Shown: positions 10,200 to 19,898, counted from the first letter of the stretch. The stretch is DNA of 20,312 nucleotides from Synura sp. LO234KE (GCA_015143735.1 VKHC01000045.1:3118-23429); one strand, 5' to 3'. The notes: generated by a model from the sequence alone, not told the origin. Made by a program: numbers and translations.

Positions 10200-11087
10200 A
10201 AGCACAGTGCGATAGATTCCGAGAAAATTGTTGGAACTCATGCATACAGGAATAGTATTTCAGAAGCGGCGAGGGCCATTGTCGATTCCCTGTCTATATA
10301 GGGAAGGCAGACGCAGTACGCAGTACGCGTATACTGGAATTCGGGACTTATAAAAAGCTCCCATCAAACGTTTAAGAGAGGAAAATTGAGAATTCCTCTG
10401 ACCTCTTGTGAACTACCTTTGGTCACTCATGCATGGACCCAGCTAATGTCATTGCTTCAAAGCTACCTTAGTGTATCGCGGCTTTTTGGAAGATGCCAAG
10501 CGTCTTGGCAAGTAGGGCGAGAGGACGGAGTTTCACTTCACGCTAACTACGAATCTGGCGACGAGCGTACGGACGAAGAGAAAGTCTCTCCACCCCATCT
10601 GCCTGTTTGTTTATCTTGTTCATTCCATGTGCTTTCGTATGTACTCCAGTCGACTGCAAACAAGCTCAAGACAGAACTTCCGGTCTCCAAATCTCTCAAG
10701 GAACTCATTCTCGCACAGTTCGGTCTAAATTACAATCACTCCGTTCTCACTGGGCCTAAGACTTGGCGTTCAATTGACCCTGGTGGGTGTCGCATCACGA
10801 TACGAGAAGCCAGTCATAATACTAATTGAATTTCAGATGAAGCGTTTTGACGGTACTCCAATACTGAGATGGGTAGCAGTTCCATCAGCCGCCGACTCGA
10901 CTGATAAAATGAGAGAGAGCGCGTAAGGGACTGCGTAGTCAATTAACTCAGAGTTTCACTGTCTGTTGTGCTACCTATCGAGGTTAAAGTGGCGCTGCTT
11001 GGGAAATTCACCACATTTGTCGGTTGTCCGCTTACCTATTTGCCTCCAGAGGGGTCGGCAAAACTTGCTTATAAGGGTACTTGGTGA
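10200..11087 (+). pseudogene. Second broken ART gene with an alternative C-terminal module (copy A)
   Basis: From about 10300 to 10575 the plus strand is a collinear broken copy of the intact ART domain. LEFGTYK matches MEFGIYK near 10340; GTGAACTACCTTTGG matches the codons for VNYLW near 10409; CTTAGTGTATCGCGG matches the codons for LVYRG near 10470; and a block matching GERTEFH..LTTN lies near 10525-10565. Between the Arg site and that block roughly 85-90 bp are missing, removing the catalytic Ser segment. Frame changes occur, and the E-x-E region is not found. After 10641 the sequence stops resembling the intact gene and matches the window's right end (19283-19898): VLQSTANKLKTELPVSKS at 10641-10694, an ATG-led segment at 10837, QFHQPPTRLI at 10877-10906, and the C-terminus EGSAKLAYKGTW with TGA at 11085-11087. 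The 147-codon frame open at 10386-10829 is out of frame for the ART part and is not a real gene. Confidence 0.72.
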
Positions 11088-12698
11088 AATTATACTTGTC
11101 CTATTTTAACACGACAAGCTAAGTATTATGAATTTTCTTCATATCCCCACCCAAAACGAGACCGCTAGTTAATTGTAAAAGAATAAAAGAACCAATGATA
11201 AGAACTATTCATGACAAGCAATATTCAATTCTGTCAGCGATAGACCAAGTTCGCCTGCCCTTCCATTGAAAATTATTTTCTAGCAAGAAAATGGCAAGAG
11301 TATTTGTCCACTAGCGGGCGAGCCTCACCTTCCTGGAGTCTTCTTCAAGCGATATTTCCCAGGAGCGACTACTTCGGAGAGGCTCGTCGCGGGAGCTCGC
11401 AGATAAGCGGAGCAAACCAGTCGGAAAGGTCTGAGCACCGGGTCTTGTGATGGTTGTAGAGCTCAACACCAGCCTTTCTCTCTGTCCGCAGAGGAACGAT
11501 ATCTGGCTTATATCGATCTGATTCAAAATCTTAAAGCATAAACTGATTCCGCTCTAAGAAGTAGTCCCCCAAATATGCCCGAAAGTTTTGGAAGAGGTCC
11601 TCTGCCAATTATTAATGACCTGTGAGAAGATATTGCACGCCGGATGGAAAAGTTCCGTCCGACCACGAGGAAAGGTACATGTCACATGTTCTAATTTTAC
11701 CCGGACTTGGATGGGAAGCTTGGCAGGACACAAACCTTTCTCGAGGCTGCAGAAGTCTTAGGTAAGGCGTGCGTTTGGAGCCAAGAATGTATAACCAGCT
11801 CTTGTACACGTACATAACCTGTGACATGCTTGGCCTCATGCTGTTGGGAAGGACCCATGGGTAAAATATTTAAGGGTCTCGACATACAATTAACACGCCT
11901 TTGTCAAAGGCACACCACAGTTTCCGCCGTAATGTCAGAACACAGATGAGCGTAACGGCACTTGCTCTCCCAAAGGCCGGTTGTCCATTTTTGAACCTAA
12001 GCGCTCCAGACTGGATTCTTAAAAAGGGCGCGATTGGGTAGAAGAAAATCGTTCAGCCAGATGGGGATTGAAGTAGTTTACTCGGATTTTAAAAACACTT
12101 GACCTCTCCTCTCAACGTACAAACGCAGCCGTGATCAGCAATAACAGGCGGTGTATGCACGCGGGTACCAAACTTCTGAAGTTCCATTTTCCCAAAGGTG
12201 TGATGGCGTGTATCATGGTTTTTGCAAATTCGTTACGTGCTAGTAATTTGGCATATTTATATTTAATGTTGTAAGCGGACAGCGCCCTAACAGATGAGAG
12301 CTTAACAGTCTAAAACACGTCCTGTTTTCTGACACAAACGTACAAATAATTCTAAATATCGACATATCTGTAAGTCGAAGGTCTCAAAGTTAGACTCTCC
12401 CCTTCCTTAAACGATAGAATGCATATGGGTTATTGTACAACTCTCGAGTATTGAAAAGATCCTCCATTTCGATAAGAGTAATTTCACCTATGCGTGTACT
12501 GCGACGTCGTTCCAAATACTTGAACACGGAAACTAGTTCTTTTGTCAACTAGTAACTATATATCGTATGTACTTTGGAGCGAAATTTTGGTGAAAACGAG
12601 AGATCATGGTAGTTTCCATAAAGAAACTAGCAAAAAATGTTGATAGCACAAATAAGCAGCTCCTTCGGCCATGGCGCACGTAAGTTCACGATGGTTGA
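11088..12698. other. No recognisable gene
   Basis: Similarity to the right-end repeat fades out by about 11120. Beyond it all frames are interrupted. Two minus-strand openings (11311-11526 and 11612-11839) have no family motif and no supporting splice structure that I can see. I see no RNA gene or repeat here. Confidence 0.4.
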
Positions 12699-13925
12699 GT
12701 GCCCAAGGAGGAGGTCAGATCCTATGATCCACTGTTTGGTGCTGGTCGCAATCAATTATGGACAAAAGTAAGACCTCAGGACGCGAGGATGTTCTACAGT
12801 TCTCACGGATCTAACTTTTTCTTCCCTAACTCTGTCGACCGGCTAGTACTCACAGTATCACTTGCGCGTGGGTGCGATAACTGGTACGCACCAAAGCGTC
12901 TGTGTTCCAGAAAGTGCAACTCAAGGAGCGAACGTATGAAAAACCGGTGGAGACGCAAAACTGTTATCAGCCTGAGATATTCCTGCTCTTCCAATGGAAC
13001 CCGACGGTTCCGAGACCGGCAAAGTTTGCCTCGCCCTAATACTGGTCCGTTTGATATCAATTAGCAGAAGAAAAATCGCGTCAAGTACCGGCACCTCGTG
13101 CTGGGCAATATACGGGTGCTCGTGCGACGTGCCTAAATCTTTTCGTAAGCACGCACGAAAAAAATTCTCGATGGCGAGAATACACTACCGGCGCTGCAAC
13201 CCGGACAAGCGCTCTAAGTTGTTTTTCTACGTGGAGTTTGACGACGGGGATAAAGTGCTGCTCCCTTCCTCCAAGGATCTCAGTGCGGCCACCCAATGCC
13301 TCGAGGACTATATCATTTTAGCGCTGCAGTTCTACTTGCATCGGTTCTACGCTGTGGACGCCCCGAGGAGAGTTACAGCTATACATAAGGAACTAATCGG
13401 AATTTTGAGATAGACGACGTATTTCATCTTCACTTGCGGTATTGGGGATATGAGTGGTTTGATACACTCGAGCTTCCTTATGCACATCATTTCTCTGCTA
13501 AAGTGTTGTGCGATACGAGTATGTGACTTGGGTGACGCGCCTTCGTTACGTCCGCTACTTGACGAAGTGATGTTTATGTTGTTGGACAATTATTACCCGA
13601 TGCGCTTGGTTCCATTTGTGAGCTCACGGCGTCGCACACTTTGATCACTAAAGCATTTGGTTTACACTCTACCCTGATATGCTCCCTGAGCATCATCGGG
13701 ATCGGTTATTTAATGACTTTGCCGGTCGCGTTTGACTTGAACCTTATGGAGGGAGTGAAGGGAGAAAGGGCGCTGTTGCAGTATCGCCAGCTGTATAGGA
13801 TAGATGCGACTATTCTGTGTACTCCAATTATCTCTACTACACTTTGTCTACTTTCCTGTGCTGCTCTGTGTCTTGCTCGACCGCTCAGCGGACGGTGTGT
13901 CTCCACTCTCACGAGCTATCCGTAA
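12699..13925 (+). pseudogene. Decayed or multi-exon coding region of unknown function, with a Tudor-like FDDGD patch
   Basis: Coding-like sequence runs through changing plus-strand frames. Positions 12994-13413 stay open for 139 codons and include FFYVEFDDGDKVLLPSS near 13220-13275; V.FDDGD is typical of the core strand of Tudor-type folds, but the rest of such a fold is not evident. From 13389 another frame continues (DDVFHLHLRYWGYEWFDTLE near 13413-13470) to a TGA near 13520. It resumes in the same frame from about 13560 to the TAA-free end at 13925 with a hydrophobic patch (STLICSLSIIGIGYLMTLP). A GTATGT just before the cluster of stops near 13520 could be a splice donor, so an intron is possible. 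The frame change near 13388 has no such explanation. I cannot name the gene. Confidence 0.3.
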
Positions 13926-15123
13926 TCAACGGTCAGTTAAGTACGTAGTTGCGGCATATCGCGATTTAGTTTTGACATTTTCTGCTTCACTTGGTTGCAC
14001 TGCAATTCTGCTCCACTTCACTTCTATTCTATATTAGCGTGAGATAGGCTACGTAGACTGTATGCGACCATTCCAATGATTATAATTTAATTACAAGTTG
14101 AAAAACGGGGAGAGGCGCTGCATACGTCATGATGTGTGTGCTGTGTCAACATGAGGGGGGATATGTACGGGTGACGTGTGAATGGCGCGATCAAGATGTG
14201 CGTGCATGAGCATAACCTTGGAATCAGGAATATATGGCAGGGAAAGCGTGACATTCGTTCGTGGAGCTCGAGAGAACTTAGAAACAGTAGGCGGAGTGGC
14301 ATGTTTAAGCAGAATTAAATAGTTCGAAATCACTACAAACCCCAGAGAGATGTAGTGTATTATAGATTTACCTCATTTAGAACATTATTTGTCGAAATCC
14401 ATATCTTGGGAGGTTTCTGATGCCAACAAACGAGATAAGTTGAAATAAATTGGGAAATTAAATATAGACCTTTTGAATTTTTTTCCTACTATGTCTGATT
14501 ATTTCTTGAGTTATTAAAATGTTGTTCATGTTTGTTTTCCCAATTTGGAAGCTCTACGTTGTCGTATCTTACAATTAATGTGACGGGGGTTTAATGCTAT
14601 ATTTCTTTGATCAGAAATGAGTTAATAACAAAATATCCTCTAATTTTGTGCTGTGATTCATGAGATAGGCTATTTCTAGCTTTAAGTTGACACTTCAAAA
14701 TTGTGTAAAAACTTGAAATTTAACGCTTATCGCGTCTGATTGTCTGCGCGTTCTGGATGCGCTTTGTTAGCTTATATCATCAAGTTAGTTGTTGTTGTTG
14801 AAATCTATCTAAGGCGTTGAGCCGACTAATTGTTGCGATTACTGCACCTGTACTTATTACCGTACTTAGTTATAGTGACAAAGCTTTGAAGTAATTTCTG
14901 TTTAATTAGTCGGTGCAGATCCGTGAGATTATATAGTGAGGCCGAGCTCAACAACTATTGTCTATCGCGATAAAATCCCTACGCCGGGCATATTCTTAGG
15001 CATTTTAATACTGGGACTTACATATAGCCATTCTTCTACTGGGACTAAACGTGGAGTTAAGTCCACGAAAACCACATAAAATTTTTCTAGGCAAAAGAAA
15101 CAGCTAATTTCAAACAACTAAAA
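13926..15123. other. AT-rich non-coding stretch
   Basis: Frames are short and interrupted. The part from 14340 to 15120 is strongly A/T-rich. It lies just beyond the 3' end of the minus-strand Copia tail, so the long terminal repeat of that element would be expected at about 14900-15120. I could not define its ends, because no matching second repeat was recognised. Confidence 0.35.
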
Positions 15124-15262
15124 TTAATCGTGAACAACTGAGTCCTTAACTCCCTTCATCCTCTGAGTAAATATTTGCAATAAAAATAGAAATACTTCTC
15201 CAATAAGCGATGCAGACAGCGCCTTCGTTAAGATGTCCGCTGTATTACTTTTTTTCTTAAGA
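15124..15262 (-). mobile_element. C-terminal tail of a Ty1/Copia Pol protein
   Basis: On the minus strand a frame runs from about 15262 to the TAA at 15126-15124. It contains SNTADILTKALSASLIGE, which matches the conserved end of Copia-type RNase H (ADILTKAL followed by a short tail). A stop lies immediately upstream and no RNase H precedes it, so only the end of the element remains. It is not the end of the Copia copy at 17298-18560, because that copy has its own equivalent motif (SNAAEFLKRVL). Two different elements are therefore represented. Confidence 0.7.
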
Positions 15263-16512
15263 AAATCAAGTAGTTAATTATGGAACAGAAAGACAGAAGG
15301 GGGTAATCAGAGTACCACAAAGCAACAGTGCCCATGAACAATGTTGCAAGTCCCGTAGCACCGAGTGGGAGCAAGGGGAGAGGGTCAGTACCCACTGCCT
15401 GTGGGTTGACAAGTCCTCCCCAACAGAAATGTCAGTATGCTGCGATGTCACCCGCCTCAAATTCGAGCAAACAGAATGCAAGCATAACAGATGACATGTG
15501 CAGGACGGTGCAGAAAAATCAGTGAGCGGGCAGTGCCCGGTTAACCATCGTTCAACTACACTAAAGTCTGGGGAACGCCCGAAGAACACCAAGCGAAAAA
15601 TCCTTAGGCGACTTCCGCAAATCAGAGGAGCGCTGGTTCAGGATGACAAAGCTATACGCGCGGACTGTGGTGGAGAGGCCTCCATACGAGTCGGAGGGAC
15701 CGCGATTAAAACTCTGTCCACAGGAGGGAAGAGAAGGGGAGGATGGAGCATCCCAGAGGTACGCCAAAGCTGCTCACTTAGGGATATTGTTGGGGTCTTG
15801 CAAAAGAGTGTCGGAGACAGACGAAGCGGTAAGGTGATCCCAGGACGGAGCAAGTAGCGACCGACTCAAAAGCCGATTGCCACGTCAGGCCTACACGAGC
15901 GATCACTTCATTTCACAGCGGATCAAAAACAATTTCAAAGCCCCCAGCACTAATTGTGAGGCATTTCAATTCAACTATGAGATTTAGAGCCCAAAAACCA
16001 AGGAACTTGAGAAACGCCGTTCCAGGGGAGTAGCAAATCGGGAGCAGAAGGAGAAAAAATAGTTGGAGAGCTTCAGATAAAAGGAAGACGCGAGGCGTCA
16101 CCAAGAGCGATAGTAGAATGGTTAGGCGGGAGTGGTCAAGGAAAGCGGTAGGGCAGATGCGGACTTCCAGAGTAAAGGTTTCTGTCGCGGCCAAGTCGGG
16201 ATAATTCTTGAGAACTTCTGGAAAAGCAGAAAACTGAATGATAATGTTATATAACCAGGCGCCGGGGACATAGAGGACAAAATATGATGAGGCGAGGCCA
16301 CTGATAAGTAAGGCCCAGCGCAGTCATTCCCCGTACACGGAGTCTGCCAAGAACAGAACCGATAAAAACCTCAACGGCAAGAGTGGAATGCGATTGCAGC
16401 GGGAGTCTGGGAGGTTTAAGCTGGGCAAGGTGAAGGTATTGAAGGGCAAGAGAGCTTAGATGATGAATCCGAGCCGTTCTCTGCTTGAAGGTCATAGAGA
16501 AAGTGCTGAAGA
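15263..16512. other. Unassigned region between Copia fragments
   Basis: Purine-rich plus strand with several overlapping openings on both strands: plus 15328-15525 and 15498-15857, minus 15278-15592, 15913-16194 and 16247-16495. None has a motif I recognise, and the hydrophobic look of the minus-strand products follows from the base bias. The region probably belongs to the same insertion block as the flanking retroelement pieces. Confidence 0.3.
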
Positions 16513-17220
16513 TTAAGCGTTTGCCACATTGGAAATCCGCAGGAAGAGTCTGACATGACGCTCGAAGGAATCACTCAGGGCCCTAGCATGGGCCCTGTCT
16601 GTTTCTAGTCGGGTAAGCTTTGTTTCCCGCCGCACCACAACTTCGGGTAAGGCCACTGCTAATCGTAATTGGCGACGACGCACCTGTTTTAGCAGTTTTT
16701 GCAAGCCGGGACACGGTTTAAAGGGAAGCACCGGGTGTACTAAAGAGGACAGTATTCCCAGTGTTTGCGCACGAGTATTATCATGACGAGTTCGCTGAAA
16801 GAGGTGCTGAGAGGTGCTATCCAAGCGCAGAGAAACTTTGAGATACTTCTGATAATTAACCAACGAGGGGAAACCCAGCACGGTCAATTGAGTGTTGAGG
16901 AGAGCATCAGCGTCAACCCCAGACATATTGGCAGAGTAGCTGAGAGATTGAAATTCATCGCGGTACGCGATTTCATCGGTACGCCAAATAGCACCAGCTT
17001 GTAGGTGATTTGGAAATATATGCGATTCTGTCCCTTGATGTATCTCCAATTTCATAGAATTGTTGAACGAGTCTATAGGAGCAGATATTATGCGCGAGCT
17101 GAAAATTTGTGATTCTTCATAAAAATTATTTCCCGAAGATTGCAATATTTTGTCCCGATCTGGGTTAATCTGGCTCAAGATAACAGCAGGAGCCATTTGG
17201 AGGTCAATCTGATCTCCCAA
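16513..17220 (-). CDS. Unidentified 235-codon frame lying between Copia remnants
   Basis: This minus-strand frame stays open from about 17276 to the TAA at 16515-16513. The first codon at 17220 is TTG; the first ATG is at 17196, which would give 227 residues. The N-terminal half is polar. The C-terminal half is basic and likely helical (LQKLLKQVRRRQLRLAVALP), followed by a charged stretch rich in Arg and Glu. It starts just downstream, on the same strand, of the decayed Copia Pol sequence ending near 17298. Length, basic helical character and location would suit the gag-like protein of another element. I see no zinc knuckle or protease motif, and the family is unknown. It may equally be an unrelated exon. 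Confidence 0.35.
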   Translation of the reverse strand: MGDQIDLQMAPAVILSQINPDRDKILQSSGNNFYEESQIFSSRIISAPIDSFNNSMKLEIHQGTESHIFPNHLQAGAIWRTDEIAYRDEFQSLSYSANMSGVDADALLNTQLTVLGFPSLVNYQKYLKVSLRLDSTSQHLFQRTRHDNTRAQTLGILSSLVHPVLPFKPCPGLQKLLKQVRRRQLRLAVALPEVVVRRETKLTRLETDRAHARALSDSFERHVRLFLRISNVANA

Positions 17221-17297
17221 TTTAGGACAGATCAGATTCTGAAGCGCTGAAGAAATTGGTTCTGCAGGCTGAACAACTAAATTTTTCGTTCAGCAAC

Positions 17298-18560
17298 TTA
17301 GGAGACACGACGGACGAATCTATAAGTTTGAGGACCTAAATGTAGGTGATCTAGGACCTTTTCAGCAAATTCTGAGGCAGAACCACTCAGAGCAGGAGTA
17401 GATAGAACTAAGATATGCCGGAAACACAAAACACGTTTTAAAAACTCCGCTGCATTACTCGTTGTAAGAATGTATAATAACGTAATAACTCCAATAACAA
17501 GTTGTTCACGTACAAAATGATAAATTACATACATATGCATAGTCTTGGCAGTGTCCGTCTTGTTCGAGAAGTATATTGCTGACAGATTATCTTCTGCTAC
17601 TAATATCGGTTTCTGTTTCGCATATCCCATCTTAGTAACAGTCATATTAAGTCCTAAAATCTCACAAGTACCAAAACACAAGGTAATTTACTCTGCACCT
17701 ATGCGCGACTTCCAACAAAGCAAAGTGCCACTTCCAAAGATAGCGCGTGCTGTGACTAACTCCTTGTATTCAGATCTATAGCAACATGATACGGGTCGAT
17801 ATGAGCACAGGTACAAAGACTACCATCTAAGGTTGAATTCACTCCTTGCGATAAATTCTGACGATCCAACTGAAAGTCCGGTATTCTTTCTGCATAGCAT
17901 CTAATCTCAACATCTATCGGTTGACCAGCAGTCCGTGGTATTCCTTCGTTACCACTATGTATCGTAATATCCGATGCAAAGCATACAAGTGAGCTATACT
18001 CAGATTGATACTGTACTTGGCACAGCTTGTAATGGCGACATCTTCTTCTTTAACGTTTCTTCTGACATATGCATCCGCGCTCTTAAGTACTTCTTACATA
18101 AGCCTCCTGTCGCGTCATCATACAATACCTCACATCCTAATACATGATGAATCTTCAACAAGTCCTTCTTCCTTTACTCCCCTAGCATGAGAGTCCAAGC
18201 ATTCTCCACCAGATCATGTTCTAGCAATTACCAAGTCGACTAGACACAGGAAGATTAAAATCAAAGTTCCTTGAGACCGTCTGTATGTAGAGTAGAAGTA
18301 AGGTTCATTCGAGAAAGACGTGAATTTTGACTGTCCTCTCGGGGACTGCTTCTGCTCATATAGCGCCTTCATCAGTGTTATACTGTTACTGCCCGCATGG
18401 ACATCAATCCATTAAGGCGGCTTAATATACATCTCAGTTGCAGCATCGGCGCTGAATAGGGTACCTGTACTGTTTCTACCTTGCAGCTAGCAGTGCGCTG
18501 CAGTTATTTTTCTAACCACGTATGCATCGACTGCTCAGTAGGTGGCGTCTCATGAATAGA
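17298..18560 (-). mobile_element. Decayed Ty1/Copia Pol: reverse transcriptase to RNase H
   Basis: Read on the minus strand from high to low coordinate, the conserved Copia blocks appear in the correct order. They are TEMYIKPP near 18430 (end of the AFL..L.E.iYm..P block), ALYEQKQSPRG near 18355 (LYGLKQSPR), HHVLGCEVLYDDATGG near 18120-18150 (the FLG.....D..tG block), HLYALHRILRYIV near 17960-17985 (the AHL.AL.RILRY block), GSGTLLCWKSR near 17720-17745 (the G..i.WkS...Q block), then AEDNLSAIYFSNKT near 17560-17600 and YHFVREQL near 17510, ending ILTTSNAAEFLKRVL near 17440. Stops and frame changes lie between blocks; the GLKQSPR and HFVRE motifs survive but the YVDD catalytic block was not found. 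No terminal repeats were recognised. The upstream integrase and gag parts are missing or unrecognisable. Confidence 0.85.
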
Positions 18561-18690
18561 ATGGTGTTCTTAGTAGTTAGCTGTGCTTACAGCACTTCAC
18601 AAACTTTACTTCAAACTTCTACTAGTTAGATAATTCACTTGTATACTATGTACTGGTACACCTGGCGACGTAACGTTAGTAGTATTTATA

Positions 18691-18711
18691 CATATATATA
18701 TATATATATAA
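18691..18711. repeat. (TA)n microsatellite
   Basis: About ten perfect TA units interrupt the otherwise complex sequence just beyond the 5' remains of the minus-strand Copia Pol. Confidence 0.9.
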
Positions 18712-18804
18712 TGACGAGAACAGAGGCAAATCTAATGCAGAATTTGACACTGAAATCATTTACCGATACGGGTACAGCAGCGAAATCCTGGAGGACCTGA
18801 TATC

Positions 18805-19077
18805 TTGTTGGATGGAAGACCTAAAAATAATTATAGATGCTATGGGGGACCATGCTGCCGGAAGTCAGTTGGAATAACCACGATTCGAGGAATGGGTCTA
18901 AAGAGATCTAAGGCCGTTATTGTTGCAGAACATTGTATTAAAAAAATACCATCACAGCGGAAAACTTGCCAAATGAGTGGGAACACGGGAGCGAACAGAG
19001 AGTATTTCCAGCTGACCTATTCTAAAGCAACACACTCAACAGGGGATGCGTTGTTCCAGTTCATATTGGAAGGCTAA
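18805..19077 (+). CDS. Short frame of unknown function, faintly ART-like
   Basis: Ninety codons, opening at a TTG and ending in TAA at 19075-19077. The product is basic and Cys-rich at its start (YRCYGGPCCRKS). A segment near its end, GANREYFQLTYSKAT, is faintly like the GERTEFHITLTTNRA segment of the intact ART domain. The frame precedes the copy B tail module by about 200 bp, which is where an ART domain would be expected by analogy with 10200-11087. The resemblance is too weak for a call. It could be an exon, a relic or a chance frame. Confidence 0.2.
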   Translation: MLDGRPKNNYRCYGGPCCRKSVGITTIRGMGLKRSKAVIVAEHCIKKIPSQRKTCQMSGNTGANREYFQLTYSKATHSTGDALFQFILEG

Positions 19078-19282
19078 ACCGACCCGCTGAACTCTTCTGC
19101 GTGGTATTAGACACCTTCGGCAGAGGCTGCCTGCCTGTTGCTCAACGATTTTTACCTCTGCTCTCCGGCCAAGCAACGACTCTGCCGACGCCATCAGCTA
19201 TGGAGCTGAAACGCCGGATGTGCACCCGTTTGTCTTCTTTTTTGCTTGCTTTTGTGTTCCTTGTTCTTTTTCTGTACTGTAG

Positions 19283-19898
19283 GTACTCCAGCCGTCTGCA
19301 AAGCTCCAGACAGAACTTCCGGACTCCCAGCCACGCAAGAAATCATAGGCACCCTCTGGCACTTGGTGGTGGACGTGGTGTTTGACCAACTCGTTTGTGT
19401 TTGGAGTTGGTGACGGTGGAGAGGAGTAGAAAGTTGAAAACTGTGTTACTACGGAGGGGGGCATTCTCAATCGGGTTTGATTATATTATTTCAATTTTCC
19501 TCGGGTAACTTAGGTGCCGAGGTTTTTTCTAGCGTTAGCTGTTTTTTTCTCGGCAATTTTGCCGAGTTTTTTTTACCCTGGGTGTTTCATCATGATACAA
19601 AAGGAGGCAGTCATACTAATTGACTTTCAGATGAAGCATTTCGACGCTGATGATTACAATAAACTCCAATGTTGAGGAGGGTACTACTAGTCACAGTTCC
19701 ACCAGCCGCCGAGTAGACTGATAGAAGGAAATACAGCGCGTACTGGACTGCGTGAGCAGCTAACCCCCCGAGAGCTATCTATCGATCAGGCTAATGTGGA
19801 GCTACCTCGGTGATTTTCACCTTCTTTTCTCGGTTATCCGCTCGCCCTGTCCCCTAGAGGAGGGATCCGCCAACCTGGCTCATAAGGGTTTTTGGTGA
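19283..19898 (+). pseudogene. Copy B of the ART-associated C-terminal module, broken
   Basis: This matches 10641-11087 in the same order and orientation. The first exon-like block (19283-19347) starts after a good 3' splice site (pyrimidine-rich tract, then TGTAG) and encodes VLQPSAKLQTELPDSQ, against VLQSTANKLKTELPVSKS in copy A, with a whole-codon length difference. The second block starts at TTTCAG then ATGAAG (19631) and includes QFHQPPSRLI (19694-19723). It stays open from 19691 to about 19814 (on to GLREQLTPRELSIDQANVEL) and ends EGSANLAHKGFW with TGA at 19896-19898, aligned with the stop of copy A. Stops near 19673, 19688 and 19812 and a one-base shift near 19855 mark it as broken. Between the blocks copy B is roughly 160 bp longer than copy A and contains a T-flanked hairpin. 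The family of the module is unknown. Confidence 0.6.
19542..19574. other. Perfect 8-bp inverted repeat between two T-runs
   Basis: Seven T, then CTCGGCAATTTTGCCGAG (8-bp stem, two-base loop), then eight T. The arm sequence TGCCGAG occurs again at about 19515 before another T-run. It lies inside the segment that copy B has and copy A lacks. It resembles a factor-independent terminator in form, but that mechanism is bacterial and the context is eukaryotic. A target-site or insertion scar, or a Pol III stop, are other readings. Confidence 0.5.

Noticed and set aside
10386-10829. 147-codon open frame on the plus strand
   Set aside because: In its first part it is out of frame with the ART match (VNYLW, LVYRG and GERTEF lie in neighbouring frames). 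It is a by-product of a decayed copy, though its later part happens to be in frame with the tail module.
13706-14333. Minus-strand frames of 68-71 codons near 13706-14333
   Set aside because: They overlap better plus-strand candidates or AT-rich non-coding sequence and have no motif.
15328-15857. Two overlapping plus-strand frames read as a gag protein
   Set aside because: No zinc knuckle or other gag motif, and both strands are open because of purine bias; no basis to choose.
19542-19574. Rho-independent terminator
   Set aside because: The hairpin and T-run have the right form, but the window is clearly eukaryotic (spliced exons, Copia), so I list it as an inverted repeat only.
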